DNA of 7,277 nucleotides from Thermodesulfobacteriota bacterium (GCA_030836965.1 JAUPLM010000046.1:1-7277), one strand, 5' to 3'; positions 1 to 6,695 are shown, counted from the stretch's first letter. The notes: generated from the sequence alone by a model not told the origin. Numbers and translations are program-made.

Positions 1-895
1 AATCCATCGCATATCTGAAATCGTGGCCCGGCCTGTCTTTTACAAAGGTTATAAGGCTGCTTCGGGGTGACCCTTTTACCCCGGGAAGCATTGTGTCGAC
101 AAGGTCGCATATGATTCTGACCACGTCAATATTCGCTTTTTCACACCCGCCTCCTATGTTGTATGTTTCACCCCTGCGGCCATTCTTCATTATCTCCCAT
201 ATCGCCCTGCAGTGATCCTTTACATAGAGCCAGTCGCGGACATTGGTGCCTTCTCCGTATACCGGGAGGGGCTTGCTTTCAACGGCGTTCGAAATCATGA
301 GGGGGATGAGTTTTTCAGGAAACTGATATGGTCCGTAGTTGTTTGAACAGTTCGAGATTGTCACGGGAATACCGTAGGTAATTGCGTATGATCTTACTAG
401 ATGGTCTGCTGCGGCTTTTGAAGCCGAATAAGGGCTGCTTGGATTATACGGCGTGTTTTCGGTAAAGCATCCGGCTTTGCCGAGTGATCCGAAAACCTCG
501 TCTGTGCTCACATGGTGAAAAAGGGAAAGTTTACTGCGGTGCAGCCTTGCAAGCTCAAGGAGGCAGAATGTGCCGACAATATTGGCATGGATAAAATCAG
601 AGGGTTTCGTTATTGAGCGGTCAACGTGCGTCTCGGCGGCAAAATGGCATATGGCATCGATTTCATACATTTCAAATATCGCCGACATCTCGAGAAGATC
701 ACATATATCGGTTCTGCTGAAATAGTATCGTTCAGGGAAAGCATCTTCGACTCCGGCAAGATTTTCAAGGTTCCCTGCATAAGTGAGTTTGTCGACATTT
801 ATGATGCGACCCCCGAAGTCCGACTCATTTAAAATGTAGCGGATAAAGTTTGAACCGATGAAACCGCAGCCGCCTGTGACAAGTATGTTTTTCAT
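1..895 (-). CDS. rfbB: dTDP-glucose 4,6-dehydratase, C-terminus cut by window edge
   Basis: This enzyme converts dTDP-glucose to dTDP-4-keto-6-deoxyglucose in the cytoplasm, the second step of dTDP-L-rhamnose synthesis for surface polysaccharide. I translated the minus strand from ATG at 895 and got 298 uninterrupted residues to the window edge. The N-terminal NAD-binding glycine motif is TGGCGFIG (7-14). Further extended-SDR/RmlB hallmarks are FAAETHVDRSI (85-95), the catalytic STDEVFG (T131, D132, E133), YSASK (Y156, K160), NNYGPYQFPEKLIP (185-198) and RPGHDFRYAMD (288-298). Family members are about 340-360 residues, so roughly 40-60 C-terminal residues lie outside. The start is supported by a GGGA (901-904, minus sense) five bases upstream and by the Rossmann motif beginning at residue 4. 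No other rhamnose-pathway gene is visible. It lies downstream of the M24 peptidase gene on the same strand, with a palindromic repeat between them. The family call is secure. Confidence 0.96.
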   Translation of the reverse strand, partial: MKNILVTGGCGFIGSNFIRYILNESDFGGRIINVDKLTYAGNLENLAGVEDAFPERYYFSRTDICDLLEMSAIFEMYEIDAICHFAAETHVDRSITKPSDFIHANIVGTFCLLELARLHRSKLSLFHHVSTDEVFGSLGKAGCFTENTPYNPSSPYSASKAAADHLVRSYAITYGIPVTISNCSNNYGPYQFPEKLIPLMISNAVESKPLPVYGEGTNVRDWLYVKDHCRAIWEIMKNGRRGETYNIGGGCEKANIDVVRIICDLVDTMLPGVKGSPRSSLITFVKDRPGHDFRYAMD

Positions 896-905
896 AATTT
901 TCCCA

Positions 906-1040
906 GACGGCTTTGTAAAAAATCATTCTGTCCGCCGCGGCGGATTGCGCTGCACTCCGCTGTGATTGCGGCGTCTTTGAGTAAGCCTCATCACACGGAG
1001 TTTGCGACGCCTTGCATACTGAGTTTTTTACTTTGCCGTC
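906..1040. repeat. Dispersed imperfect-palindrome repeat, copy A (135 bp)
   Basis: The ends are inverted repeats: 906-922 against 1024-1040 match at 15 of 17 positions and begin and end in GACGGC/GCCGTC. An inner stem pairs 955-966 (CTCCGCTGTGAT) with 990-1000 (ATCACACGGAG) with one bulge. The left half also holds a perfect 14-bp palindrome, TCCGCCGCGGCGGA, at 931-944. The element shares ordered blocks with copy B at 4701-4825: TTGCGCT at 945, TGTGATTGCGGCGT at 961 (13 of 14 matching), GCCTCAT at 985 and CGCCTTGCAT at 1008, with spacings within one base of copy B. It has no coding capacity. It looks like a REP- or MITE-like element. One end lies 10 bases before the rfbB start codon, so in any transcript from the peptidase gene it would sit in the leader of rfbB. 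Confidence 0.8.
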
Positions 1041-1112
1041 CGATGTCTGATATCCGATGCGCTAAATACGAACAACGATCCATTAACAACGAACCATAAA
1101 CTATAAATCAGA
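1041..1112. repeat. Degenerate 7-bp-periodic tract (AACAACG type)
   Basis: Directly after palindromic copy A, the sequence falls into about ten consecutive heptads with no gaps. The clearest are AACAACG at 1071 and again at 1085, each followed by a similar heptad (ATCCATT at 1078, AACCATA at 1092), giving a 14-bp tandem with 12 of 14 matches. In the same phase lie ATGTCTG at 1043, ATATCCG at 1050, AAATACG at 1064, AACTATA at 1099 and AATCAGA at 1106. No gene or convincing terminator is seen between here and the peptidase stop codon at 1169; positions 1113-1168 are AT-rich and otherwise featureless. Confidence 0.6.
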
Positions 1113-1168
1113 GACCTTTCTTTCATATACCATATAATCCGTTTTTCATGAAGATAAAACCCTTTCAT

Positions 1169-2368
1169 TCAAACTATCATAATATTTTCATCCGCTACGG
1201 TAAGCTGAATGAGGCCGTCTTTTCCGACAAGATGGGTGTTTTCAATTCCGACCACACCCTTGCCGGGAAAAACGAGCTTGGGTTCAACGGCTATTGTCAT
1301 ACCCTCCTCCAGGGCCATTTTCTGGCCTGCGGCAAGGAAAGGATATTCATCCAGTTCAAGCCCTATTCCATGTCCCACAAAACGTATCCTCTGGTCGCCG
1401 ACTCCCATGAAATGTTCGCCGTACCCGAGGCGTTCCGCCGTCTCTTTAGCCATTTCATAAAGATCGCCTGACTTTACACCCGGCTTTGCTTCCTTTTTGA
1501 TCATGGCATGAATATCGAGCATTGCCCGGTGAGCTTTTATGAGTTCATCCGGGAGATCTCCTATTGAAAAAATCCGCGTGTTGTCCGCGAGGTATCCCAT
1601 CCATGCAAAGACGTAATCGACAAGCACTGGCTGATGTTTTTGTATAGTCGTAAAACCAGGCCCCTGGGCGACGGCCTGTCCGATGCCGGGGCCTCCGGTC
1701 GGAGACGCAAGGAAACTAGGAATGGCGGCGGACGGGCCGGCCATGATGTGCCCGTAAAACAATTCGCTTCCCCAGAGCCTCATTCTTACAATGCCCTGAT
1801 GACCTAGTTTGCGGGCTTCCGCTTCGACTTTTCCGGCAAATTCGATTTCGGTTATGCCTTCCTCAAGAAGCTCTTTTGCTTTCTTCGCAACCTTATCGGA
1901 AAAGAAAGCCGCTTTTTTTATGATTTCAATCTCGTAATCAGATTTGACCGACCTTACTAGACGTATGAAATGGGATACGTCCGTGAGCTTCGATTTTTCA
2001 AAACATTCGCGGTAGGTAAAATAATAATTTGCCGGCATTACATCAGTCTCAAGGCCAAGAACTCCGGGTATCCTGTATCCGTTTTCCAGTAAAAGATCCG
2101 GAATCTGCCTGGGACTCGAAAAAGGAACAATTTTTTTTATGTTAGATTCTTTCAGGGCGCGCTCGTAACTTTTACGGACCATCAGGATGGATTCACCGTC
2201 AGCGGGAATAAAAAGATGCGCCTGCTGGATTGTTCCGGCAAAGTAGAAAAGGTCTGTGTTCTGAATTATAAGCGCGCCGTCAATATTATTTTTATCAAGG
2301 TGAGTCTGGAATTTTTTTATTCTTTTATCAAGTTCTGCCGCAGGAGTGCTGTTTTCTGAATTGAACAT
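1169..2368 (-). CDS. M24 family metallopeptidase (Xaa-Pro peptidase type)
   Basis: This is a predicted cytoplasmic dinuclear-metal peptidase of 399 residues of the aminopeptidase P/prolidase fold, expected to act on the N-terminus of peptides, often before proline. Residues about 12-140 form the creatinase-like N-domain (TDLFYFAGT at 38-46). Residues about 145-395 form the pita-bread catalytic domain. All five metal ligands are visible: D251 and D262 in the DYVFAWMGYLAD segment, H333 in GHGIG, E362 in VEP and E376 in GIEN. The second-shell His that usually follows the GHGIG motif by seven residues is Asp (D340), and no His is seen about 17 residues before D251; H207 (YGHIMAG) may take a role. 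This suggests an atypical subfamily, so I give no symbol. There is no signal peptide. A weak GGGA lies nine bases before the ATG. It is divergent from the peptide importer, which hints at a shared role in peptide use. Exact specificity is not determinable here. Confidence 0.92.
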   Translation of the reverse strand: MFNSENSTPAAELDKRIKKFQTHLDKNNIDGALIIQNTDLFYFAGTIQQAHLFIPADGESILMVRKSYERALKESNIKKIVPFSSPRQIPDLLLENGYRIPGVLGLETDVMPANYYFTYRECFEKSKLTDVSHFIRLVRSVKSDYEIEIIKKAAFFSDKVAKKAKELLEEGITEIEFAGKVEAEARKLGHQGIVRMRLWGSELFYGHIMAGPSAAIPSFLASPTGGPGIGQAVAQGPGFTTIQKHQPVLVDYVFAWMGYLADNTRIFSIGDLPDELIKAHRAMLDIHAMIKKEAKPGVKSGDLYEMAKETAERLGYGEHFMGVGDQRIRFVGHGIGLELDEYPFLAAGQKMALEEGMTIAVEPKLVFPGKGVVGIENTHLVGKDGLIQLTVADENIMIV

Positions 2369-2399
2369 ATATGTAGTTCCCGGTCGCTGGTTTCATAAT

Positions 2400-2548
2400 C
2401 AAGTTTTAAGTGTTATGTGCTAAGTGTTATATGTCCGTAGCATGTTCAAGGCACAAGTTGCAAGTTTCAAGTCATCCGCCTGGGTCGGGCATCTTGCAAC
2501 TCTCTCTTCGCTTTTCACTATTGCCTGTTCACTCTTTTGGCTTGAGAT
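2400..2548. repeat. Long 7-bp-periodic tract in the divergent spacer
   Basis: The spacer is largely made of heptads. TAAGTGT occurs at 2407 and 2421, each followed by a related heptad (TATGTGC at 2414, TATATGT at 2428), forming a 14-bp tandem with 12 of 14 matches. In the same phase come AGTTGCA at 2456, AGTTTCA at 2463 and AGTCATC at 2470. After a two-base phase shift a pyrimidine-rich series follows: TTCGCTT at 2507, TTCACTA at 2514, TTGCCTG at 2521, TTCACTC at 2528 and TTGAGAT at 2542. The heptads 2456-2464 and 2493-2501 are reverse complements (9 bp) and could form a hairpin with a 28-base loop. Not coding. Confidence 0.65.
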
Positions 2549-2568
2549 ATAAAGGCTTTTCGGATAAT
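2542..2568 (+). promoter_or_regulatory. Possible sigma-70-like promoter of the importer operon
   Basis: TTGAGA (2542-2547) and GATAAT (2563-2568) resemble -35 and -10 boxes, but the spacer is only 15 bases; shifting the -10 to TAATAG (2565-2570) gives 17. It lies 54 bases before the first importer gene in an otherwise repeat-derived spacer. This is a guess from consensus matching only. Confidence 0.25.
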
Positions 2569-2603
2569 AGTGAAAAAGGAAATTATTTAACATAATCAGC
2601 TCC

Positions 2604-2607
2604 GGAG
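2604..2607 (+). promoter_or_regulatory. Ribosome binding site of the yejB-like gene, unusually distant
   Basis: GGAG lies 14 bases before the ATG at 2622, longer than the usual 5-9. No closer purine-rich motif and no better in-frame start is present. The protein N-terminus MTTYILRRLL matches the typical start of this permease family, so the start is kept. Confidence 0.5.
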
Positions 2608-2621
2608 AATATCATCGTAAA

Positions 2622-3653
2622 ATGACGACGTATATTTTAAGACGCCTATTATTGATCCTGCCCACCTTTCTGGGAATCACCGTCATGGTTTTTGTGATCA
2701 CGAGGTTTGTGCCGGGAGGCCCCATTGAGAGAATGATAGCCCAGGCCCAGCAGATGCAGAGCATGGATGGGAAAAGCGGGGCAAGACCCTCTTCACGGGA
2801 GCAGAACCAGCCCCTCTCCGAAGAGCAGATCGGAGAGCTGAAAAAATATTACGGTTTCGACAAACCGGTTTTAACGAGCTATTTTCTCTGGATGGGAAAA
2901 GTTCTCAAAGGCGATCTAGGGGTGTCTACCCGCTATTATGATCCTGTATGGGGCATGATAAAAGAACGGATCCCCATATCCCTCTATTTCGGCATAATAA
3001 CCATGATACTCGTCTACGGAATATGCATACCGCTCGGGATCGTAAAAGCCATAAAACATAAAAGCTCTTTCGATAATGCAACATCCGTCATAGTCTTTAC
3101 CGGTTATGCCGTACCGGGATGGGTTATCGGAGTTCTGCTCCTGATCCTTTTTTCCTCGCAATGGGACATTTTTCCGCTGGGCGGAATTGTCAGCGAGGAG
3201 TTTGAGGATTTCAATCTTTTTCAGAAGACGGCGGATATCCTCTGGCATACGGTTCTGCCTCTTGCCGCCTACATGGTCGGTTCCTTTTCAGTCATGACCT
3301 TTTTGATGAAGAACACGCTTCTCGACAATCTTTCTTCGGATTATGTCCGCACCGCGATCGCAAAAGGGCTTCCGTTCAAACAGGCTGTTTTCCGGCACGC
3401 GTTAAGAAACAGTCTCATTCCGATCGCGACTCATTTCGGAAATAACATTTCGATCATTCTTATGGGCTCGTTTCTGATCGAGAAGGTTTTCAATATTAAC
3501 GGTATGGGGCTTCTGGGATATGAAGCGATTATAGAGCGCGATTATCCGGTTGTTCTCGGAATACTCGTCATATCGTCGCTTCTTCTCCTTATAGGGAACA
3601 TTCTTTCCGACATATGTGTCGCCATTGTCGACCCCCGGGTAAAGTTCGAGTGA
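2622..3653 (+). CDS. yejB: Peptide ABC transporter permease, YejB-like
   Basis: This 343-residue inner-membrane permease belongs to the OppB/DppB family and most resembles E. coli YejB (364 residues). From memory, YejB shares the N-terminal RRLLL..PT pattern, the early APGGP-like loop (VPGGP here, 30-34), YGFDKP (77-82), GLLGYEA with RDYPV (297-310), and an ending close to VDPR..FE. It has about six membrane segments, near residues 9-29, 117-140, 153-176, 208-230, 268-290 and 308-330. A periplasmic loop of variable sequence lies between the first two. The cytoplasmic EAA loop that docks the ATPase is YVRTAIAKGLPFKQAVFRHALRN, residues 241-263. It is the first gene of the plus-strand operon and its stop codon lies five bases before the next ATG, so translation is probably coupled. 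It would form the channel with the YejE-like protein. Confidence 0.93.
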   Translation: MTTYILRRLLLILPTFLGITVMVFVITRFVPGGPIERMIAQAQQMQSMDGKSGARPSSREQNQPLSEEQIGELKKYYGFDKPVLTSYFLWMGKVLKGDLGVSTRYYDPVWGMIKERIPISLYFGIITMILVYGICIPLGIVKAIKHKSSFDNATSVIVFTGYAVPGWVIGVLLLILFSSQWDIFPLGGIVSEEFEDFNLFQKTADILWHTVLPLAAYMVGSFSVMTFLMKNTLLDNLSSDYVRTAIAKGLPFKQAVFRHALRNSLIPIATHFGNNISIILMGSFLIEKVFNINGMGLLGYEAIIERDYPVVLGILVISSLLLLIGNILSDICVAIVDPRVKFE

Positions 3654-3658
3654 AAAAT

Positions 3659-4702
3659 ATGCAGCTGAATCCTCTTACCATAAAAAAAATAAAGCGCTTC
3701 AGATCGATAAGGCGGGGATATTACTCCTTCATAATTCTGACCCTGATGATCCTTGCCTCTCTTTTCGGTGAAGCGCTTGTAAACAGCCGGGCTCTTCTTG
3801 TCTGCCATGAAGGTAGATACTATTGCCCTGTCTACGGAAGCATGAATCCGGGTAAAATATTCGGCCTTGATTATGATTATGAGACAAACTACCGGCAGCT
3901 TCAAAAACGTTTTAAGGAAGAAGGGAAGGGGAACTGGGTTCTCATGCCTCCTGTTCCTTATAATGCTTACGAGAACGACCTCAGGGAAGACAGGTTTCCT
4001 CCGTTTCCGCCTTCATTTGCGGATAAGCATTACCTGGGCACCGACAATGTGGGAAGAGATATTTTCGCCCGACTTGTTTACGGATTCAGGATCGCGATGG
4101 GCTTTTCTCTACTCCTGCTTCTTTTTGACTTCGGCATAGGCATAAGCATCGGAAGCGCAATGGGCTATTTCGGAGGGAAATTCGATCTTTTTTTCCAGCG
4201 GATAATTGAAATCTGGTCCAATGTCCCGTTTCTCTATGTCATAATAATAATATCTTCCGTTGTTGTGCCGGGCTTTATCACCCTTATAGTCATAATGGCT
4301 TTTTTCGGATGGATAGGAATGACCTGGACCATAAGGACAGTGACATACAAGGAGAAGGCAAGGGAATACGTTCTAGCCGCAAAAGCTCTCGGCGCTTCGC
4401 ACAGCCGGATTATCTTCAGGCACATAATTCCAAATACGATATCCGTGATAGTAACTTACGCTCCCTTCGCAGTTTCGGGAGGTATCGTGGCTCTTACATC
4501 CCTTGATTATCTTGGATTCGGTCTTGCTCCCCCGACGCCGAGCTGGGGTGAACTTCTGCAGCAGGCCTGGACCCACATGGATTCCTGGTGGATCGGGGCA
4601 TCGGTTATAGGCGCCATGACGATAACGCTCATTGCCGTCACATTCATCGGGGAGGCTGTAAGGGAGGCGTTTGATCCTAAGATGTATACGACTTATGAAT
4701 GA
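3659..4702 (+). CDS. yejE: Peptide ABC transporter permease, YejE-like
   Basis: This is the second inner-membrane permease, 347 residues, OppC/DppC family and closest to E. coli YejE (341 residues). I chose ATG 3659 because its N-terminus, with RRGYYS at 18-23, aligns with YejE, where RRGYWS begins at 19. A GTG at 3650 that overlaps the previous stop codon would add three residues. A still earlier ATG at 3614 lies inside the upstream gene and is unlikely. Membrane segments lie near 23-40, 146-168, 190-220, 262-284 and 312-335. A large periplasmic loop (about 41-120) carries the Yej-type LLV..EGRYYCPV region. Family motifs are LGTDNVGRDIFARLVYGFRI (126-145), the EAA loop EYVLAAKALGASHSRIIFRH (236-255) and GEAVREAFDP (331-340). 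The ATG follows the yejB-like stop by five bases. A palindromic repeat begins in its stop codon. Confidence 0.93.
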   Translation: MQLNPLTIKKIKRFRSIRRGYYSFIILTLMILASLFGEALVNSRALLVCHEGRYYCPVYGSMNPGKIFGLDYDYETNYRQLQKRFKEEGKGNWVLMPPVPYNAYENDLREDRFPPFPPSFADKHYLGTDNVGRDIFARLVYGFRIAMGFSLLLLLFDFGIGISIGSAMGYFGGKFDLFFQRIIEIWSNVPFLYVIIIISSVVVPGFITLIVIMAFFGWIGMTWTIRTVTYKEKAREYVLAAKALGASHSRIIFRHIIPNTISVIVTYAPFAVSGGIVALTSLDYLGFGLAPPTPSWGELLQQAWTHMDSWWIGASVIGAMTITLIAVTFIGEAVREAFDPKMYTTYE

Positions 4703-4825
4703 CGACTTCGCAGAAAGTCCGCCTGCTGTGTTGCGCTTCATTTTCTGTCATTGCGGCGTACTTTATGTACGCCTCATTCCAAAAAATTCGCGCGCCTTGC
4801 ATCCGGATCTTTTTGCAAAGTCATC
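4701..4825. repeat. Dispersed imperfect-palindrome repeat, copy B (125 bp), inside the importer operon
   Basis: The end 4701-4721 (GACGACTTCGCAGAAAGTCCG without its last base) is an inverted match to 4804-4825 with one gap and few mismatches. The centre is a perfect 7-bp stem, GGCGTAC (4755-4761) with GTACGCC (4767-4773) around a 5-base loop, so most of the element could fold into one long imperfect hairpin. It shares four ordered blocks with copy A: TTGCGCT at 4731, TGTCATTGCGGCGT at 4746, GCCTCAT at 4771 and CGCCTTGCAT at 4793. It begins within the stop codon of the yejE-like gene and ends 49 bases before the binding-protein ATG. It could act as an attenuator or mRNA-stabilising hairpin, but a clean stem plus U-run terminator is not seen. 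Confidence 0.82.
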
Positions 4826-4863
4826 ATGGTTTGAAGATATATAGCTGTTAATCTCGAAAGATC

Positions 4864-4868
4864 GGGAA
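4864..4868 (+). promoter_or_regulatory. Ribosome binding site of the binding-protein gene
   Basis: GGGAA ends six bases before ATG 4875 and supports that start, which in turn gives a well-formed signal peptide. The 49 bases between the palindromic repeat and the ATG contain TATATA (4838-4843) but no strong promoter. Confidence 0.6.
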
Positions 4869-4874
4869 AAATAT

Positions 4875-6695
4875 ATGTTGAAAAGAAAAATCAGGTTTTT
4901 TGCTAAACTCATTTTGATTTACGGGTTGTTTCTGCCCTTCTCGTCATATGCAGCCGGGCCGGTACTCCCGAAAGATATTAAATGGCTTACGAACGATTCC
5001 GATCCTGTGTTTGCATCGCCCGAGGCAAAAAGAGGGGGAACGCTTCACGCCTCCATAATGAGCTTTCCCATGACATTCCGCGTTGTCGGCCCTGATTCGA
5101 ACGGAAGCTTCAGAAGCGCCATTCTGGACAATCACCTGTCGCTCATAGGAATTCATCCGAACACTTTAAATATTATTCCTGAACTTGCAACCCACTGGGC
5201 ATTCGGGAAAGATAAAAAGACGATGTATTTCAGGCTTAACAGAAAAGCGCGCTGGTCGGACGGAATTCCTGTTACAGCTAAAGATTTTGCGTACTCGCTT
5301 GAGTTCATGCGTTCAAAGCATATCGTGGCGCCCTGGTACAATGATTATTACACGAAAGAGATAGATAAGGTAGTCGCTTATGATGATTATACGCTTGCAG
5401 TTGTCGCCACCAAGGCTGAACCGGATCTTTACCTCAAGCTTGGAATAAGCCCGACTCCCGCTCACTATTACGGAAAGCTGGATGATAAGTTTGTGAGAAA
5501 GTACAACTGGGAGATTGTGCCCAACACGGGCCCTTACCAGATGAGCGAATTCGTCAAAGGGAAGCATATTCTTTTCAGGCGGAAAAACAACTGGTGGGGA
5601 GACGAACTTAAGTATTTCAAAAACCGTTTCAATGTGGAGAAGGTGATGTTCACGGTTGTGCGTGATATGAACATGATATGGGAGTATTTCAAGAAAGGAA
5701 AGGAAGATGAGTTCGGTCTGACTATACCTGAATACTGGCATGTTAAATCGAAGACGCCTGTAATCGAGAAAGGATATGTTCATAAGATCTGGTTTTTCAA
5801 CGATACCCAGCAGTCCGCCATGGGGTTATGGCTGAACCAGGACAGGGAGATATTTAAAGATATAAATGTAAGATATGCATTCGCCCACGCGATGAATGTG
5901 GAAAGAGTGATAGAGAAGGTTTTGAGAAACGATTACTTCAGGCTCGAGCACGGTTTTGTAGGATACGGGCGGTATTCGAACGAAAAGATAAGGGCAAGAA
6001 GATTTGATCTTGAAAAAGTTGACTACTATATGAAGAAGGCGGGCTGGATGCGCGGTGAAGACGGCATATGGGAAAAGAGCGGAAAACGCTTTTCAGTCGA
6101 GGTTACTTACGGGTCCGAAACCCACACGCCCCGGCTTGTTGTTCTGAAGGAAGAGGCCAAGAAAGCCGGAATTGAACTCAGGCTTCAGAATCTTGACCAG
6201 ACGGCGACTTTCAAGAAATTTCTTGAGAAAAAACATGATGTGGCCTGGATGGGCTGGAGCACCTCTTTCAGGCCGCAGTACTGGGAACATTTCCATTCGG
6301 TAAACGCCCACAAGCCTCAGACGAACAACATAACAAATACCGATGATCCTGAAATGGACAGGCTCATAGACGCATACAGGAATTCCCTTGATGAGGAGGA
6401 GCGGATAAAGCTGTCAGTTATGATCCAGCAAAAGATAGATGATACAGGATGTTTTGTTCCGACTTTCATGGTTCCTTATGTGCGCCACGCCTACTGGAGA
6501 TGGTGGAAATTTCCGGAGATTCCGGGGACGAAACATTCGACGAGCCTCTTTGATCCTTTTGGAAGTATGGCGGGAGGGCTTTTCTGGTTTGATGAAAAAA
6601 CATATAACGAGACTAAAGAAGCGATGAGAAAAGGGGAAAAGTTCAAACCGGTTACGATCATTGACGAGACGTACAAGATGAAGTCGATATTTTAG
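4875..6695 (+). CDS. yejA: Periplasmic peptide-binding protein, SBP family 5, YejA-like
   Basis: This extracytoplasmic solute-binding protein of 606 residues should capture peptides and deliver them to the permease pair. The N-terminus has a Sec signal peptide: basic MLKRKIR, a hydrophobic stretch to about residue 20, and a likely cleavage after SYA at residue 26. There is no lipobox cysteine, so it should be free in the periplasm rather than a lipoprotein. The mature part shows family-5 hallmarks: the FASPEAKRGGTL segment (46-57), RKARWSDGIPVTAKDFAYSL (123-142), NTGPY (217-221), RKNNWW (236-241) and INVRYAFAHAMNVERV (330-345). Length matches E. coli YejA (604 residues), and the N-terminal motif before GGTL is Yej-like. 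A single cysteine (C526) is present. In E. coli the binding-protein gene comes first; here it lies third, after a palindromic repeat. The ligand (peptide, microcin-like, or other) cannot be told from sequence. Confidence 0.92.
   Translation: MLKRKIRFFAKLILIYGLFLPFSSYAAGPVLPKDIKWLTNDSDPVFASPEAKRGGTLHASIMSFPMTFRVVGPDSNGSFRSAILDNHLSLIGIHPNTLNIIPELATHWAFGKDKKTMYFRLNRKARWSDGIPVTAKDFAYSLEFMRSKHIVAPWYNDYYTKEIDKVVAYDDYTLAVVATKAEPDLYLKLGISPTPAHYYGKLDDKFVRKYNWEIVPNTGPYQMSEFVKGKHILFRRKNNWWGDELKYFKNRFNVEKVMFTVVRDMNMIWEYFKKGKEDEFGLTIPEYWHVKSKTPVIEKGYVHKIWFFNDTQQSAMGLWLNQDREIFKDINVRYAFAHAMNVERVIEKVLRNDYFRLEHGFVGYGRYSNEKIRARRFDLEKVDYYMKKAGWMRGEDGIWEKSGKRFSVEVTYGSETHTPRLVVLKEEAKKAGIELRLQNLDQTATFKKFLEKKHDVAWMGWSTSFRPQYWEHFHSVNAHKPQTNNITNTDDPEMDRLIDAYRNSLDEEERIKLSVMIQQKIDDTGCFVPTFMVPYVRHAYWRWWKFPEIPGTKHSTSLFDPFGSMAGGLFWFDEKTYNETKEAMRKGEKFKPVTIIDETYKMKSIF

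Larger units (their letters stand above)
2369..2621. other. Divergent intergenic region between peptidase and importer
   Basis: These 253 bases must hold the promoters of both the minus-strand peptidase gene and the plus-strand importer operon. I see no convincing small gene; the one open frame here (2410-2595) consists of heptad repeats and resembles no protein. Most of the region (2400-2548) is a degenerate 7-bp-periodic tract. For the minus strand, only a poor promoter could be assembled (TTAGCA and GATTAT, 17-base spacing, within about 2396-2425). No operator palindrome of a known regulator was recognised. Confidence 0.6.

Noticed and set aside
906..1112. CRISPR array
   Set aside because: The repeated units are 7 bases with no spacers, and the palindrome occurs once here; no cas gene is present.
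1148..1471. Plus-strand open frame of 107 codons opposite the peptidase gene
   Set aside because: It is antisense to the conserved metal-binding C-terminal half of the M24 peptidase, which is clearly the real gene.
2410..2595. Small open frame of 61 codons in the divergent spacer
   Set aside because: It lies in the heptad tract, has no good ribosome binding site and its product resembles no protein; open frames arise easily in such repeats.
3614..3658. Earlier ATG start for the YejE-like permease
   Set aside because: It would add 15 residues (MCRHCRPPGK...) encoded inside the end of the YejB-like gene; the family's N-terminus aligns with ATG 3659.
4701..4825. Simple Rho-independent terminator after the YejE-like gene
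   Set aside because: The hairpin is long and imperfect, the T-run lies inside the pairing arm, and the same element occurs elsewhere upstream of a start codon, so it is better called a dispersed repeat.
5313..5783. Minus-strand open frame of 156 codons inside the binding-protein gene
   Set aside because: The plus strand encodes a full-length family-5 binding protein through this stretch; the antisense product has no recognisable motif.
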